From Terriglobia bacterium (lineage in GTDB: Bacteria; Acidobacteriota; Terriglobia; Terriglobales; Acidobacteriaceae): a stretch of 64,000 nt of DNA. Under the pieces are notes generated by a model. The model was given only the letters and a program-made list of their open reading frames with translations, ran no database searches and had not been told where the DNA came from. Shown in pieces: positions 34,882 to 43,073 of the stretch; the stretch's first letter is position 1; every line of letters starts with the position of its first letter. Location: positions 1 to 64,000 of the forward strand of contig JAIQFD010000006.1 of assembly GCA_020073495.1 (NCBI GenBank), in the 5' to 3' direction. Both the position numbers and the translations under genes were made by a program.

Positions 34882-35292
34882 ATGGCCAAGGCACCCGCAG
34901 CAAAAGCAAGTGCAGCCACGCCGCTCACCGCCATGTCGATCGTCGCGCCGGCTGTGGGCTGGCTCATCCCCGGCGCCGGCCACCTTATCCAGAAAAAATG
35001 GATCCGGGGCCTGTTGCTGATGGCCTCGGTCACGATCATGTTCGTGTTCGGCATCCTGATGGAAGGCAAGGTGTACACCGCGAACGTGGGCGACATCCTG
35101 GACATGCTGGGATTCGTCGGCGACGTGGGGGCGGGCGGGTTGTACATCGTGACCCGCGCGCTCGAGATCGGGCGCGGCGCCATCAACCTGGCGACCGCGG
35201 ATTACGGCACCAAATTCATCATCGTGGCCGGGCTGCTGAACGTGATCTCCGCGGTGGATGCCTACCACATCGCCATCGGGAAGAAGCCATGA
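34882..35292 (+). CDS. Small membrane protein following the M24 peptidase
   Basis: The 136-residue protein begins directly after the stop of the peptidase gene. It has an Ala/Lys-rich start and two to three hydrophobic segments: SIVAPAVGWLIPGAGHLIQK, RGLLLMASVTIMFVFGI, and a final FIIVAGLLNVISAVDAYHIA. The GWLIPGAGHLIQKKWIRG phrase resembles small TM2/DUF6677-like proteins. No function is known. Its stop overlaps the next ATG by four bases. Confidence 0.8.
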   Translation: MAKAPAAKASAATPLTAMSIVAPAVGWLIPGAGHLIQKKWIRGLLLMASVTIMFVFGILMEGKVYTANVGDILDMLGFVGDVGAGGLYIVTRALEIGRGAINLATADYGTKFIIVAGLLNVISAVDAYHIAIGKKP

Positions 35293-35465
35293 CCCTGTCC
35301 CACCTCTCCGCCGCGCTGATCTTCGCGCTGTTCGCCTCCGTCGTCTTCGGCATCACGCAGCGCAACACTCCGCATGAGATGTTCCGGTACGGCCTGAAGT
35401 GCTTTGCCTTCTTCCTGGCCGGAACGTTGATCGGCGGCTGGCTGATGTGGCTGCTGCGACACTAG
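35289..35465 (+). CDS. Very small membrane protein
   Basis: This 58-residue protein (MTLSHLSAALIFALFASVVF at the start, ending LIGGWLMWLLRH) has two predicted membrane helices around a short polar loop with QRNTPHEMFRYG. The ATG overlaps the preceding stop (ATGA), a strong sign of coupling. I know no function. It closes a three-gene unit with the M24 peptidase. Confidence 0.75.
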   Translation: MTLSHLSAALIFALFASVVFGITQRNTPHEMFRYGLKCFAFFLAGTLIGGWLMWLLRH

Positions 35466-35559
35466 CACTTAGCGATTAGCGATTAGCGTTTAGCCATGGC
35501 GAAACTGCGCTCGACCCGAACTCATGATTGGCTAAACGCCAACGGCTAACCGCTAATAG
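35466..35559. repeat. Word-repeat palindrome between convergent genes
   Basis: AGCGATTAGCGATTAGCG, then TTTAGCC at the left and GGCTAAACGCC...GGCTAACCGCTAA at the right, form a loose inverted repeat across the gap between two convergent genes. It could act as a weak bidirectional terminator, but there is no T run. Confidence 0.55.
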
Positions 35560-36612
35560 CTAGCCTTCCCAGACGAACGCATCGAAGACGCGGATGACGT
35601 CGAATCCCAGCCACTTGTAGAGCTCGACCGCCCGATGGTTCGCTTCGGTGACGGTCAGCGATAGCGCGGAGAACTTTCGCCGGCGTAGTTCCGCGGTGCT
35701 AGCCGCCATCAGCGACTCGCCGATCTGCCGGCCGCGGTGCTCGGGCACGACGCAGACTTGGGTGACGTGTCCCACATCGTCCTTCACCCGCGAGCACAGG
35801 ATCAGTCCCACGGCGGTTTTTGTCTGGCGGCTGAGGGCGATGAACGACGACTCTCCGTCGAAGATGCCGCATCCGGGAAAGCGCACGATGTTGTTGAGGA
35901 AACGCATGGACCCGCTCACGCTGCGGTACTGATCGTTGATCTCGGCGTCCACGTGGCCGCGGTAGGCGGCGGTGATGACCGAGGCCGCGCCCTGAAAATC
36001 GGCCTCGCTCCACTTGCGCAGCTCGATGTCGGCGGGAAGCGCGATCTGGTCGCGCCCATTTCCGGAAGCGCGGCCGCCCATCGGCAACACCATGAACAGC
36101 CGGCGATACCCGCGGAAGCCCTCATGGAGGAACGGACGCGCAACAGCGCCGGTCTCGTGCATCAGAAGTTGCGCTTCCACCCGGTGGATGCCGGGCGAAT
36201 GCTGCAAGGTCTCGATGACATGGGTAAGCAGTTTCGCCTGGAGGCTGCCTCCGCCGTTGTTGCCCTGGCGAGCCGTAGCGTCCACGTAGAGGTCCCCGAT
36301 CACGCCCTTGCTGCCTTCGTACACGAAGAAGGCGTAGCCGCGAACCTGCCCATGGTCCACGGCGGCGTAGCCGGGCAGGATCTTGGCGTCCACGTAACGG
36401 AGGATCATCTCCGCCGAGCCGTGGTAATCCCAATCGAGTTGCCGTGCCCACTCCCGCGACTCTTCTTCCAGGAGAGCACGCAGATCGGTGGAGGCAAAAT
36501 GCCTGAGGTCGACGATCTCCAGAAGACAGCTCCTGTGCCACGCGCGGCGGCCGGTCCGGCTGCGGATGGACCCCGCAGGGACAGGCGGCGGGGGACGCCC
36601 GCGCTGCAGCAC
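35560..36612 (-). CDS. GNAT acetyltransferase with two acetyltransferase-like halves
   Basis: The protein of about 350 residues has a C-terminal GNAT domain: VTQVCVVPEHRGRQIGESLM provides the acetyl-CoA-binding Q/RxxGxG/A loop, and FSALSLTVTEANHRAVELYK follows. The N-terminal half looks like a second, more divergent GNAT unit (GVIGDLYVDATARQGNNGGG). The substrate is unknown. The only start upstream of the conserved part is GTG 36612, whose first 30 residues are Pro/Arg-rich and doubtful; the true start may be an unusual codon near LEIVDLRHF. It follows the ArnT-like gene by 84 bp. Confidence 0.82.
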   Translation of the reverse strand: MLQRGRPPPPVPAGSIRSRTGRRAWHRSCLLEIVDLRHFASTDLRALLEEESREWARQLDWDYHGSAEMILRYVDAKILPGYAAVDHGQVRGYAFFVYEGSKGVIGDLYVDATARQGNNGGGSLQAKLLTHVIETLQHSPGIHRVEAQLLMHETGAVARPFLHEGFRGYRRLFMVLPMGGRASGNGRDQIALPADIELRKWSEADFQGAASVITAAYRGHVDAEINDQYRSVSGSMRFLNNIVRFPGCGIFDGESSFIALSRQTKTAVGLILCSRVKDDVGHVTQVCVVPEHRGRQIGESLMAASTAELRRRKFSALSLTVTEANHRAVELYKWLGFDVIRVFDAFVWEG

Positions 36613-36696
36613 AGAGTCTAGCCGGGCGCGGGCGGCACGCCAAGCGCAGCGCGCCCGTGAACCTCCCCAGGCACGGCACCGCCGCGGGTACTTTTC

Positions 36697-38346
36697 CTAG
36701 TGATGATGATGGTGCTCTTGCTCGGCATGAGGCGGCGTTGGCGGCGAGATCCAGAAAAACTCCAGGCGCTGCGGCGGGAAGTCTCCCAGGCGCGAGACGC
36801 GGCGCCCGCCGACTTGGTCGGCGATCTCATGCTCCGCCCCCTGGGTCGCCACCACCAGGTGATCGCCCGCAGGGACCTCCCCGCGTTCGTACCGGGGGAT
36901 CGGCTGGTTGCGGTAGAACGCCAGGCCGTATTCCAACTCGCGATTGGCCTTGTAGATGGCGACCAGCCGGTTGCCACCTTCGATCTGCGCGATCTCGCGT
37001 GCGACCGGGCGAGCCGAGATGGCCGCGTCCATCGCCGGCCCGCCGGCGCGCAGCAGCCACGCGACTCCGAAGATCACCGGCGCCAGCGTGACGAAGAGCA
37101 GCATCCCCAGGCCGCGCCGCGCAAGGGTGATCAGCACCGCGGCGAAAACGATCACCCCGATCCCCAACGCAAAGCCCTTGAGCTGCGGAGGCAGGGCGGC
37201 GCGCTGTCCGGCATGCTTCGCCGCCACCAGGAACGGCGCAACGATCGCGGCCACGGTCAGCGCGGCGACCGCGGCGGCGTGCAGCGCAGCCTGCCACCGG
37301 CGAAGCGGCTTCTCGCCCCGGCGCTGGATCCAGTCGGCCACCAGGAGGGTGCAGGGCGGGACGGCGGGCAGGATGTATCCCGGCAGCTTCGCCTGCGAGA
37401 TCGAGAAGAGCACCACCACGATCGCGGCCCACAGAACCAGGAAGCGCGACAGGGGGTCGTGCCCGGGCGCGCCGGGCGCACGCTCGCGAAAATTCCGCAG
37501 GTGCTCCACCAGCGCCGCCACGAAGTAGACGGTCCATGGCATCACCGCCAGCAGCAGCACCGGCACGAAATACCAGAACGGCTCTTTGTGGTGGTAAAGG
37601 TTCTGGACCGCAAACCGCTCCAGGTTGTGCCGCAGGATGAACTCGCGGAAGAAGTTCGGATTCCGCACCTGGACTGCGATGTACCAGGGCAAGGCAGCGG
37701 CAAGGTACAAAGTGATGCCCGGCAGCCACAGGGTGCGCCAGACGATACCCAAATCGCGCTCGCGCAGCGCGAACGCCAACACGATCACGCCGGCCAGCAC
37801 GGCGGCCACCGGCCCCTTGGCCAGCGTCCCCAGGCCCATCGCGATGTAGAAGGCCGCGAGCCACAGGCGACGTCCCGTGGCAAACCACGCGTGCCACGCC
37901 AGCATGCCGAGCACGAAGAACGCGGCCAGAGGCATATCCGTCGCGGCCGCGCGCGAAAAGCCGATCATGGCGGCGCACGCGGTGGTCATCAGGGCGGCAT
38001 TGAGCTCGGCCCCAGGGCGGAAGCGGCGCGCATGGAAATAGGCGGCGAACACCATCAGGGTGGCCAGGCAGGCCGAGGGCAGGCGCGCCGCCCAGTCACT
38101 GACTCCGAAAATCTTGTAGAAGAACGCAGCCAGCCAGTAGTAGAGCACCGGCTTCTCCAGCCACGGCTTGCCGTAGAGAACGGGAGTGATGAGATCGTGG
38201 CGGGCCAGCATCTCGCGCGCGATCTGGGCGTAGCGGGGCTCGTCGGCCCCGGTGAGTCCGAACGCCCCCAGCCCGTAAAAGAACAAGAATGCGCAGAAGC
38301 CGGCGACCGTGAGCAGGTCGATCCACTCTGAGCGGCGAAGTTGCAT
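36697..38346 (-). CDS. ArnT-like membrane glycosyltransferase (GT39/GT83 type)
   Basis: The 549-residue membrane protein has about 12 helices and the N-terminal acidic motif FGLTGADEPRYAQIAREM of ArnT-like transferases. GKPWLEKPVLYYWLAAFFYK and AAATDMPLAAFF follow. These enzymes move a sugar from a polyprenyl-phosphate donor to lipid A or other envelope acceptors on the periplasmic side. The very C-terminus ends in five histidines (EQEHHHHH), which is genuine coding sequence here and may bind metal. It is followed by the GNAT gene. Confidence 0.9.
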   Translation of the reverse strand: MQLRRSEWIDLLTVAGFCAFLFFYGLGAFGLTGADEPRYAQIAREMLARHDLITPVLYGKPWLEKPVLYYWLAAFFYKIFGVSDWAARLPSACLATLMVFAAYFHARRFRPGAELNAALMTTACAAMIGFSRAAATDMPLAAFFVLGMLAWHAWFATGRRLWLAAFYIAMGLGTLAKGPVAAVLAGVIVLAFALRERDLGIVWRTLWLPGITLYLAAALPWYIAVQVRNPNFFREFILRHNLERFAVQNLYHHKEPFWYFVPVLLLAVMPWTVYFVAALVEHLRNFRERAPGAPGHDPLSRFLVLWAAIVVVLFSISQAKLPGYILPAVPPCTLLVADWIQRRGEKPLRRWQAALHAAAVAALTVAAIVAPFLVAAKHAGQRAALPPQLKGFALGIGVIVFAAVLITLARRGLGMLLFVTLAPVIFGVAWLLRAGGPAMDAAISARPVAREIAQIEGGNRLVAIYKANRELEYGLAFYRNQPIPRYERGEVPAGDHLVVATQGAEHEIADQVGGRRVSRLGDFPPQRLEFFWISPPTPPHAEQEHHHHH

Positions 38347-39159
38347 CCGCCCCAGAGTCTAACAGCCGTGCCGCGGCGGCGTCACAGGTGCCAGCCGTGC
38401 TTCGGCCTAGTGATGAAGCATGGGGCACACAGGTCCCGGGTTGAGGATGCCATAGCTTACGGGAAGTCACATTTTCGGGGGTATGCGGTCCCCCCACCCC
38501 CTACCGGGATCAGTCGAAATAAAGGACTTAGCCCTTGATATCAAGGGGATCAGGGGACCCTTCCGCTTCGCGGAGCTCCGCGTCAGGGTCTCGGCGGCGG
38601 TCTCCCGCTCGGCTGTCGCCTCGCTCACGCCCGCCAAACGCCTCGACTTAGCCCTTGATATCAAGGGGATCAGGGGCGCGGGGAGACGTCGTCGGTCGTC
38701 CGTCGTCGGCGATGAAAGACTCACCACAGAGGACACGAAGGCGCACGGAGAAGACACAGAGGCGAACCGCGACAGATCTAGCCCCCCTCCCCCCTGCCTC
38801 GATATGTCGAAACAAAGGAGTTAGGACCAGAAATATGTGAGGTATGAGGTTTCAAAGAGCTTACGGGCGCCAGGTATGCCGGCGGCTCGGCGGCGCACGG
38901 GCCGCCACATCCAGAATAGCAAACCCAAGAGGCGGGAACGCGGCGGGGCGGAGCGGCTAGGCCTGTAGGATCAATGAGTTGCAGGGACAAAAAATAAAGT
39001 TCTTGACATAGCTTAAAGCTATACAAATCCAGATGTTGCGCGTGTCTTTGTTTTCAGGGAGTTGCGTTGGGAGCAAAGACTCACCGCAGAGACGCAGAGA
39101 GACCCACCCAACGAAAACCGCGTTGGGTGGGGCACCCGGCCCCTGCCCAGAAAGATACC
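38347..39159. other. Long intergenic region with repeats and no supported gene
   Basis: This 813-bp stretch has no frame with credible protein features. It contains two exact 32-bp copies (38525-38556 and 38645-38676) built on the 16-base palindrome CCCTTGATATCAAGGG. It also has CTCTGTG/CACAGAG word stretches, a GGGTGGGGCACCC repeat (39097-39140) and an AT-rich promoter-like motif at 39003-39025. It may be decayed genes or a landing place for repeats. Confidence 0.6.
39003..39025. promoter_or_regulatory. Orphan promoter/operator-like motif
   Basis: TTGACA at 39003-39008 runs into the inverted repeat ATAGCTT-A-AAGCTAT and then ACAAAT, in a locally AT-rich patch. The spacing to TATACA is only 11 bp, so it is not a standard sigma-70 promoter. 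No gene begins nearby on either strand. Confidence 0.25.
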
Positions 39160-39948
39160 TTACAGTTCGATCGTCCCCTGAAGATAGAGGCGAGCTTTGC
39201 CAGCAATCTTCACGCGATCGCCAGCGATTGTGCACTGCATGTATCCACCGCGGGCACTGAGTTGTTGCGCCCGCAACGTGTCCTTACCCAGCCGCCCCGC
39301 CCAATATGGAGCCAGTGTGCAGTGTATCGAGCCGGTTGCGGGGTCCTCATCGATGCCGACAGAGGGTGCAAAAAGTCGGCACACGTAATCCACGTCACCC
39401 TCGCCGGGAGCGGTAACAATCGTTCCGCCGATCCCGATGTCCAGTTTGGCAAGAGCGGCAAAATCGGGCGCGAGCGCCCGCACTTGCTCAGCCTGATCCA
39501 CCACCACGAGGTAATCGCGCGATTTCATTACTAGCGCCGCTTTCAAACCTAGGGCTGGTAAGAGGTCGACTGGCGTCTCACATGGCTGGGGTGGCCTGGC
39601 GGGAAAGTCCATTTCAAAGCTGTCTTGGTCCTGAGCGACGGTCAACATGCCGCTGCAGGTGTGGAAGCGAACCGGCCACACGTTGTGCTTCCGCAGCGCG
39701 AGCACGTAGGCGGATGCCAAGGTCGCGTGCCCGCATAGGTCGTCCTCGACTTTGGGGGCAAACCAGCGCAAGTCGAAATCACCATCAGCGCGAGGAACAA
39801 CAAAAGCGGTCTCGCTGTGCCTGTTCTCAGCCGCAATTTTCTGCATGGTGCTATCCGCGAGAAAAGCGGAAAGGATGCAGACCCCCGCCGGGTTACCTGC
39901 AAAGAGCTCTCCCGTGAATGAATCGACGTGATAGTACGGAATTGGCAT
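39160..39948 (-). CDS. PhzF family isomerase/epimerase-like protein
   Basis: The protein of 262 residues starts at ATG 39948 (MPIPYYHVDSFTGELFAGNP); the frame runs further up but reads Arg-rich nonsense. The PhzF motifs are there: FAGNPAGVCIL, the catalytic Glu in NRHSETAFV, CGHATLASAYV, and DEDPATGSIHCTLAPYW. The family includes PhzF of phenazine synthesis and many enzymes with unknown substrates; no phenazine genes are near, so phenazine production should not be inferred. A nested-palindrome repeat lies upstream. Confidence 0.92.
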   Translation of the reverse strand: MPIPYYHVDSFTGELFAGNPAGVCILSAFLADSTMQKIAAENRHSETAFVVPRADGDFDLRWFAPKVEDDLCGHATLASAYVLALRKHNVWPVRFHTCSGMLTVAQDQDSFEMDFPARPPQPCETPVDLLPALGLKAALVMKSRDYLVVVDQAEQVRALAPDFAALAKLDIGIGGTIVTAPGEGDVDYVCRLFAPSVGIDEDPATGSIHCTLAPYWAGRLGKDTLRAQQLSARGGYMQCTIAGDRVKIAGKARLYLQGTIEL

Positions 39949-40036
39949 GTCGTTAGCCCCAAGAGAAGGATGCTCATGACCGCGTTTTGGTCTCAAACGT
40001 TCTCTCTGGGGACGGGCGAAAGGAAACCGCACTGGC

Positions 40037-40119
40037 GATAACAGACCATATCACCAGTTACCCCCAGCGGAGGCGAAGTAAAAGCGCAAACTGGTGCTAA
40101 GGGGATTTATCAACAGTTA
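40037..40119 (-). repeat. Nested palindrome, copy 1
   Basis: Outer ends are GATAA and TTATCAACAGTTA; inner arms are CACCAGTT and AACTGGTG; the centre has CCCCCAGCGGAGGCGAAG. It lies 19 bp beyond the stop of the gene at 40138-40689. All four copies point the same way. Confidence 0.85.
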
Positions 40120-40137
40120 CAGTCGAAAAGGCCCAAT

Positions 40138-40689
40138 TTACGAGATGAATCCGCACACGGGCTGCTTACTCGTGACGCGCCACACGCTGCGGTTCTTTTC
40201 GAGCTTCCAGAGCAGCCCGCTCCCGCAGAGATTGCCGCAGTAATTGGAAACCCACACCATTGCGTGCTGACGGTCATCGGAGAACGCGACTACTGACAGC
40301 CAGATCGCACCGGGTTCCTCGCCGGCTTTTATCTTGATGTCCTTCGTGAATAGCGCATATCGAGCTGGAAGAGATAGTCTCGGCTTGATGCTCTTCCTCG
40401 TCGAGTTGATGGAAATGAGTTTGTTCAGCAATTCGAGGTCAGACGGTTTGTCTTTAGTACGCCTTCGGCAGCTCCCGGCAACCCGTCCCTCCCGCGGCAA
40501 AGAGAGTTTGGTATACGAAGAAATCCGGAGAACAGCATCACTGCGAAACCACATTGAGTATCGCTCTCGAAAGACTGCTGAGTACACGTCGTATGACTCG
40601 CCGGATACCTCGGAGTGGGATTCAACGGCTTGCGTGATGAGCGGATTGGCCAGGACCGCTGTGAGTACGATTGCCGATACACATCGCAT
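40138..40689 (-). CDS. Small exported protein of unknown function
   Basis: The 183-residue protein begins with a signal peptide (VSAIVLTAVLANPLITQAVE). The mature part has strands near the end (EEPGAIWLSVVAFSDDRQHA; GLLWKLEKNRSVWRVTSK) and two cysteines in NYCGNLCGSG. No family is recognised. The base composition looks less GC-rich than the housekeeping genes (by eye), and the gene is flanked on both sides by nested-palindrome copies, so acquisition as a unit is possible. Confidence 0.7.
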   Translation of the reverse strand: MRCVSAIVLTAVLANPLITQAVESHSEVSGESYDVYSAVFRERYSMWFRSDAVLRISSYTKLSLPREGRVAGSCRRRTKDKPSDLELLNKLISINSTRKSIKPRLSLPARYALFTKDIKIKAGEEPGAIWLSVVAFSDDRQHAMVWVSNYCGNLCGSGLLWKLEKNRSVWRVTSKQPVCGFIS

Positions 40690-40722
40690 ACCTAGATAGA
40701 CACCAAGTTAATGCAACGCGGC

Positions 40723-40805
40723 TAACTGTTGATAACAGACCATATCACCAGTTACCCCCAGCGGGGGCGAAGGAAAAGCGCACACTTGTGCTAAGGAGAT
40801 TTATC
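40723..40805 (-). repeat. Nested palindrome, copy 2
   Basis: Begins TAACTGTTGATAACAGACC, continues ATATCACCAGTTACCCCCAG and ends GGAGATTTATC. It lies five bases beyond the stop of the GT2 gene. One inner arm has drifted (CACTTGTG). Confidence 0.85.
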
Positions 40806-40810
40806 GTCAA

Positions 40811-41995
40811 TCATCCGCGATTTCGGGGATGTCGCCACGTCATGGCACGGCGGAGCTCGTCGAGAGGATAGAGCGTTCCGCGCCAAACCACGCCGCCATT
40901 CCACAACGTAACCGCTGTTGACTTCAGCACAGCGTAGATCATCAGCAGCGCGTTCAGTGGGTGCAGGAAGAAATAAGCCGGGGAAATGCCATTCACCCTG
41001 CCCAGGATGACGTAGACAGCCAAAATGCCCAGCAGTCCAAAGGCGAAGGGGAGCCTGGCCCATCGCGGCGCCAGCCAGAGCGCTGCGAATGGCGCCAGAT
41101 GAACGATGAATATGAGAACGACTACTGCCAGCGCCAAGTACCACCGGTACTGCAGGGCAGCAAACATGTTCTTGGTGACATTGTTGATCATCCCCAAGAG
41201 TCCACGACCGTACTGGAGAGTGACCATGCCGCGGCCGAAGGCAGCGTAGGAGGTGAACCCAGCGGCCTTCACGCGGAAGCCGAGGGTGACGTCCTCGAGG
41301 ACGGCCAGGCGGATCGCCTCCATCGTCCCGATGGCTTCGTAGGCGGAGCGGCGGACCATGTTGAAGGCGCCAGCGCCGCCACCCGAGCGCGATCTGGGAT
41401 CAGGGAACTTCCAGATCCGCGTGCCGGCGACTGCCATCTGGAAGAATAGGGCTACCACCATTCGCTCCGCGACTTTGCGGCAGATCATCGTGGGCACGAT
41501 GACGAGGTGGTCGGCGCGGGCGCTCTCAACAAATATGACAGCGCGACGGATGGTGTCCTCGCGGAGCATGATGTCACCGTCGGTAAACAGCAGCCAGTCG
41601 CCCCTGGCGACCTTGGCGGCGGTCCACATTGCGTGAGTCTTGCCTAACCAACCCGGAGGAAGCTCGGCGATCGTGACGACGCGCAGGTTCGGCGTCATCG
41701 CGGTCATCTGCTGCATGACGGCGCCGGTGCCGTCGGTGGAACGGTCATTGACCGCGATGATCTCCAGGTTGTCGTAATCCTGCGCGGCGAGCGAACCGAG
41801 GCAAGCCCCGATGCCTTCCCCTTCGTTGCGTGCTGGAACAATGACGCTCACCCGCGGATGGCTGCCCTTCGGCCAGGCGTCCCATTGCGGTTTCGTCAGG
41901 TCAGGCACGAGCCCGATACCGCGGGCAAGGTCGACGACGATAAGCAGCATCGCGGCGGCGATGGAGCAGCCGTAGATCCACCAGAACCAGACCAT
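40811..41995 (-). CDS. Membrane-bound family 2 glycosyltransferase
   Basis: The 394-residue protein has an N-terminal membrane helix (WIYGCSIAAAMLLIVVDLA), a GT-A domain and three to four C-terminal helices. GT2 motifs are VSVIVPARNEGEGI, NLEIIAVNDRSTDGT, the metal-binding DxD as LLFTDGDIML, and a later LEDVTLGFRVKAAG in place of the ED motif. Proteins of this build (HpnB/CrtQ-like) glycosylate lipids, hopanoids or carotenoids; which of these applies cannot be told. It lies between two nested-palindrome copies. Confidence 0.9.
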   Translation of the reverse strand: MVWFWWIYGCSIAAAMLLIVVDLARGIGLVPDLTKPQWDAWPKGSHPRVSVIVPARNEGEGIGACLGSLAAQDYDNLEIIAVNDRSTDGTGAVMQQMTAMTPNLRVVTIAELPPGWLGKTHAMWTAAKVARGDWLLFTDGDIMLREDTIRRAVIFVESARADHLVIVPTMICRKVAERMVVALFFQMAVAGTRIWKFPDPRSRSGGGAGAFNMVRRSAYEAIGTMEAIRLAVLEDVTLGFRVKAAGFTSYAAFGRGMVTLQYGRGLLGMINNVTKNMFAALQYRWYLALAVVVLIFIVHLAPFAALWLAPRWARLPFAFGLLGILAVYVILGRVNGISPAYFFLHPLNALLMIYAVLKSTAVTLWNGGVVWRGTLYPLDELRRAMTWRHPRNRG

Positions 41996-42170
41996 CCTGC
42001 CCTCCGCATTGTTCAGCCTGTGATCGTCTGCTGCAAATATACAGAATTGATTCTGCCAAAGGCTGGCTCCCTGGGCGGTAGCAATCCTCCCTAGAGCGAT
42101 GACTGCAACGGTATTCCAATACCACCACTTGGAAGTCGTCTGTGACTGGCGTCACCAGATGGCTTTGGTC

Positions 42171-42252
42171 AACTGTTGATAACAGACCTTATCACCAGTT
42201 GCCCCCAGCGGAGGCGAAGGAAAAGTGCACACTGGTGATATGAGGATTTATC
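42171..42252 (-). repeat. Nested palindrome, copy 3
   Basis: Begins AACTGTTGATAACAGACC and ends TGAGGATTTATC. The inner arms TATCACCAGT and ACTGGTGATA are both intact here. It lies 28 bp beyond the stop of the gene at 42281-42760. The rest of the gap 41996-42280 holds nothing I recognise. Confidence 0.85.
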
Positions 42253-42280
42253 CATGTGTATCCCGCCGAGTCGCGCTAGG

Positions 42281-42760
42281 TCAGCGGCCTTGTTCAGTTT
42301 GCGACGCACACAGCCAGATGCTCTTTACACGTTTCAACCGCAAACGCTCCGGTGTCAGGGATTCAAATGATACGGTGCCCTGAAATGCCGCCGAACCGGC
42401 CGTCCCAACCACTCTTACGAATCTCTTTTCCGTAATCTGCTTTCCTGACGGATATTCGGTCACGTGCAAGACCCAATCTCCTTCAAGTCTGACCCTGTTT
42501 CCGGTGACGCGCCCTGTGAGTGGTATACCGTCACTCGGGCCCCCTTGATAGACGTACAACAGCCCATGAACGGCAGAATCGTTGCGACGGTCGAGGGCCA
42601 ACTCATATCCACCGAGGTCGCCGGTCTCTTCCGAAACAAACGCGTCAGAATAGATTCGCATTCGCGCAGTTCGGGCGCAGTCGTCTAGCGGCGTATTCTG
42701 GCCGAAAGCGCACGACAAGCTGATTGGGAGAAACAACCACAGGAACAGTGCGCGTTTCAT
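42281..42760 (-). CDS. Small exported protein of unknown function
   Basis: The 159-residue protein has a signal peptide (MKRALFLWLFLPISLSCAFG) and a mature, strand-rich body (SAVHGLLYVYQGGPSDGIPL; GNRVRLEGDWVLHVTEYPSG; FQGTVSFESLTPERLRLK) with cysteines near both ends. No family is recognised. Like the gene at 40138 it is an orphan, exported, small, and followed by a nested-palindrome copy. Confidence 0.7.
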   Translation of the reverse strand: MKRALFLWLFLPISLSCAFGQNTPLDDCARTARMRIYSDAFVSEETGDLGGYELALDRRNDSAVHGLLYVYQGGPSDGIPLTGRVTGNRVRLEGDWVLHVTEYPSGKQITEKRFVRVVGTAGSAAFQGTVSFESLTPERLRLKRVKSIWLCASQTEQGR

Positions 42761-43073
42761 GGCGACCTTCGGTGAAGGACTTTACGCCGAAAGGTAACTG
42801 CTTCCAAGTAACTGTCGATAACAGACCATATCACCAGTTACGAATTGCGCCCCTACCTATTGTGGTCGTGATCTCAGCGACCACCATCAGGACCGAGCGG
42901 ATTCATGCCGGCCCAGGCTGCCCACACAAGAATCCCGGTTCCGAGCGCGAAACCGCCAATTTCTTTCACGCCTGCCAGGCGCTTTTCAGCTTCTGATCTG
43001 AAATCGGGTCGGGCGCTGGCTTTCGACGGGTGCGCAGGGCAGCTACAGGGTCGGGCGCTAGATGCTATCCCGG
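42761..43073. other. Intergenic stretch with a partial nested palindrome
   Basis: 42809-42841 is half of a nested palindrome (TAACTGTCGATAACAGACC, then ATATCACCAGTTAC); the other arm is missing. At 42874-43010 a minus-strand frame ending in GGFALGTGILVWAAWAGMNP looks like a lone membrane helix but has no believable start, so it may be a gene remnant. Confidence 0.5.

Noticed and set aside
38778-39026. Minus-strand frame of 82 residues in the long gap
   Set aside because: No ribosome site, no recognisable domain, runs through repeat words.
39160-39948. Phenazine biosynthesis
   Set aside because: Only a PhzF-family protein is present; the family is broad and no other phenazine gene is near.
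40037-42841. Integron cassette array
   Set aside because: The folded repeats beside genes resemble attC, but the core GTTRRRY/RYYYAAC pairs are not satisfied and no integron integrase is in the window. Kept only as an analogy.
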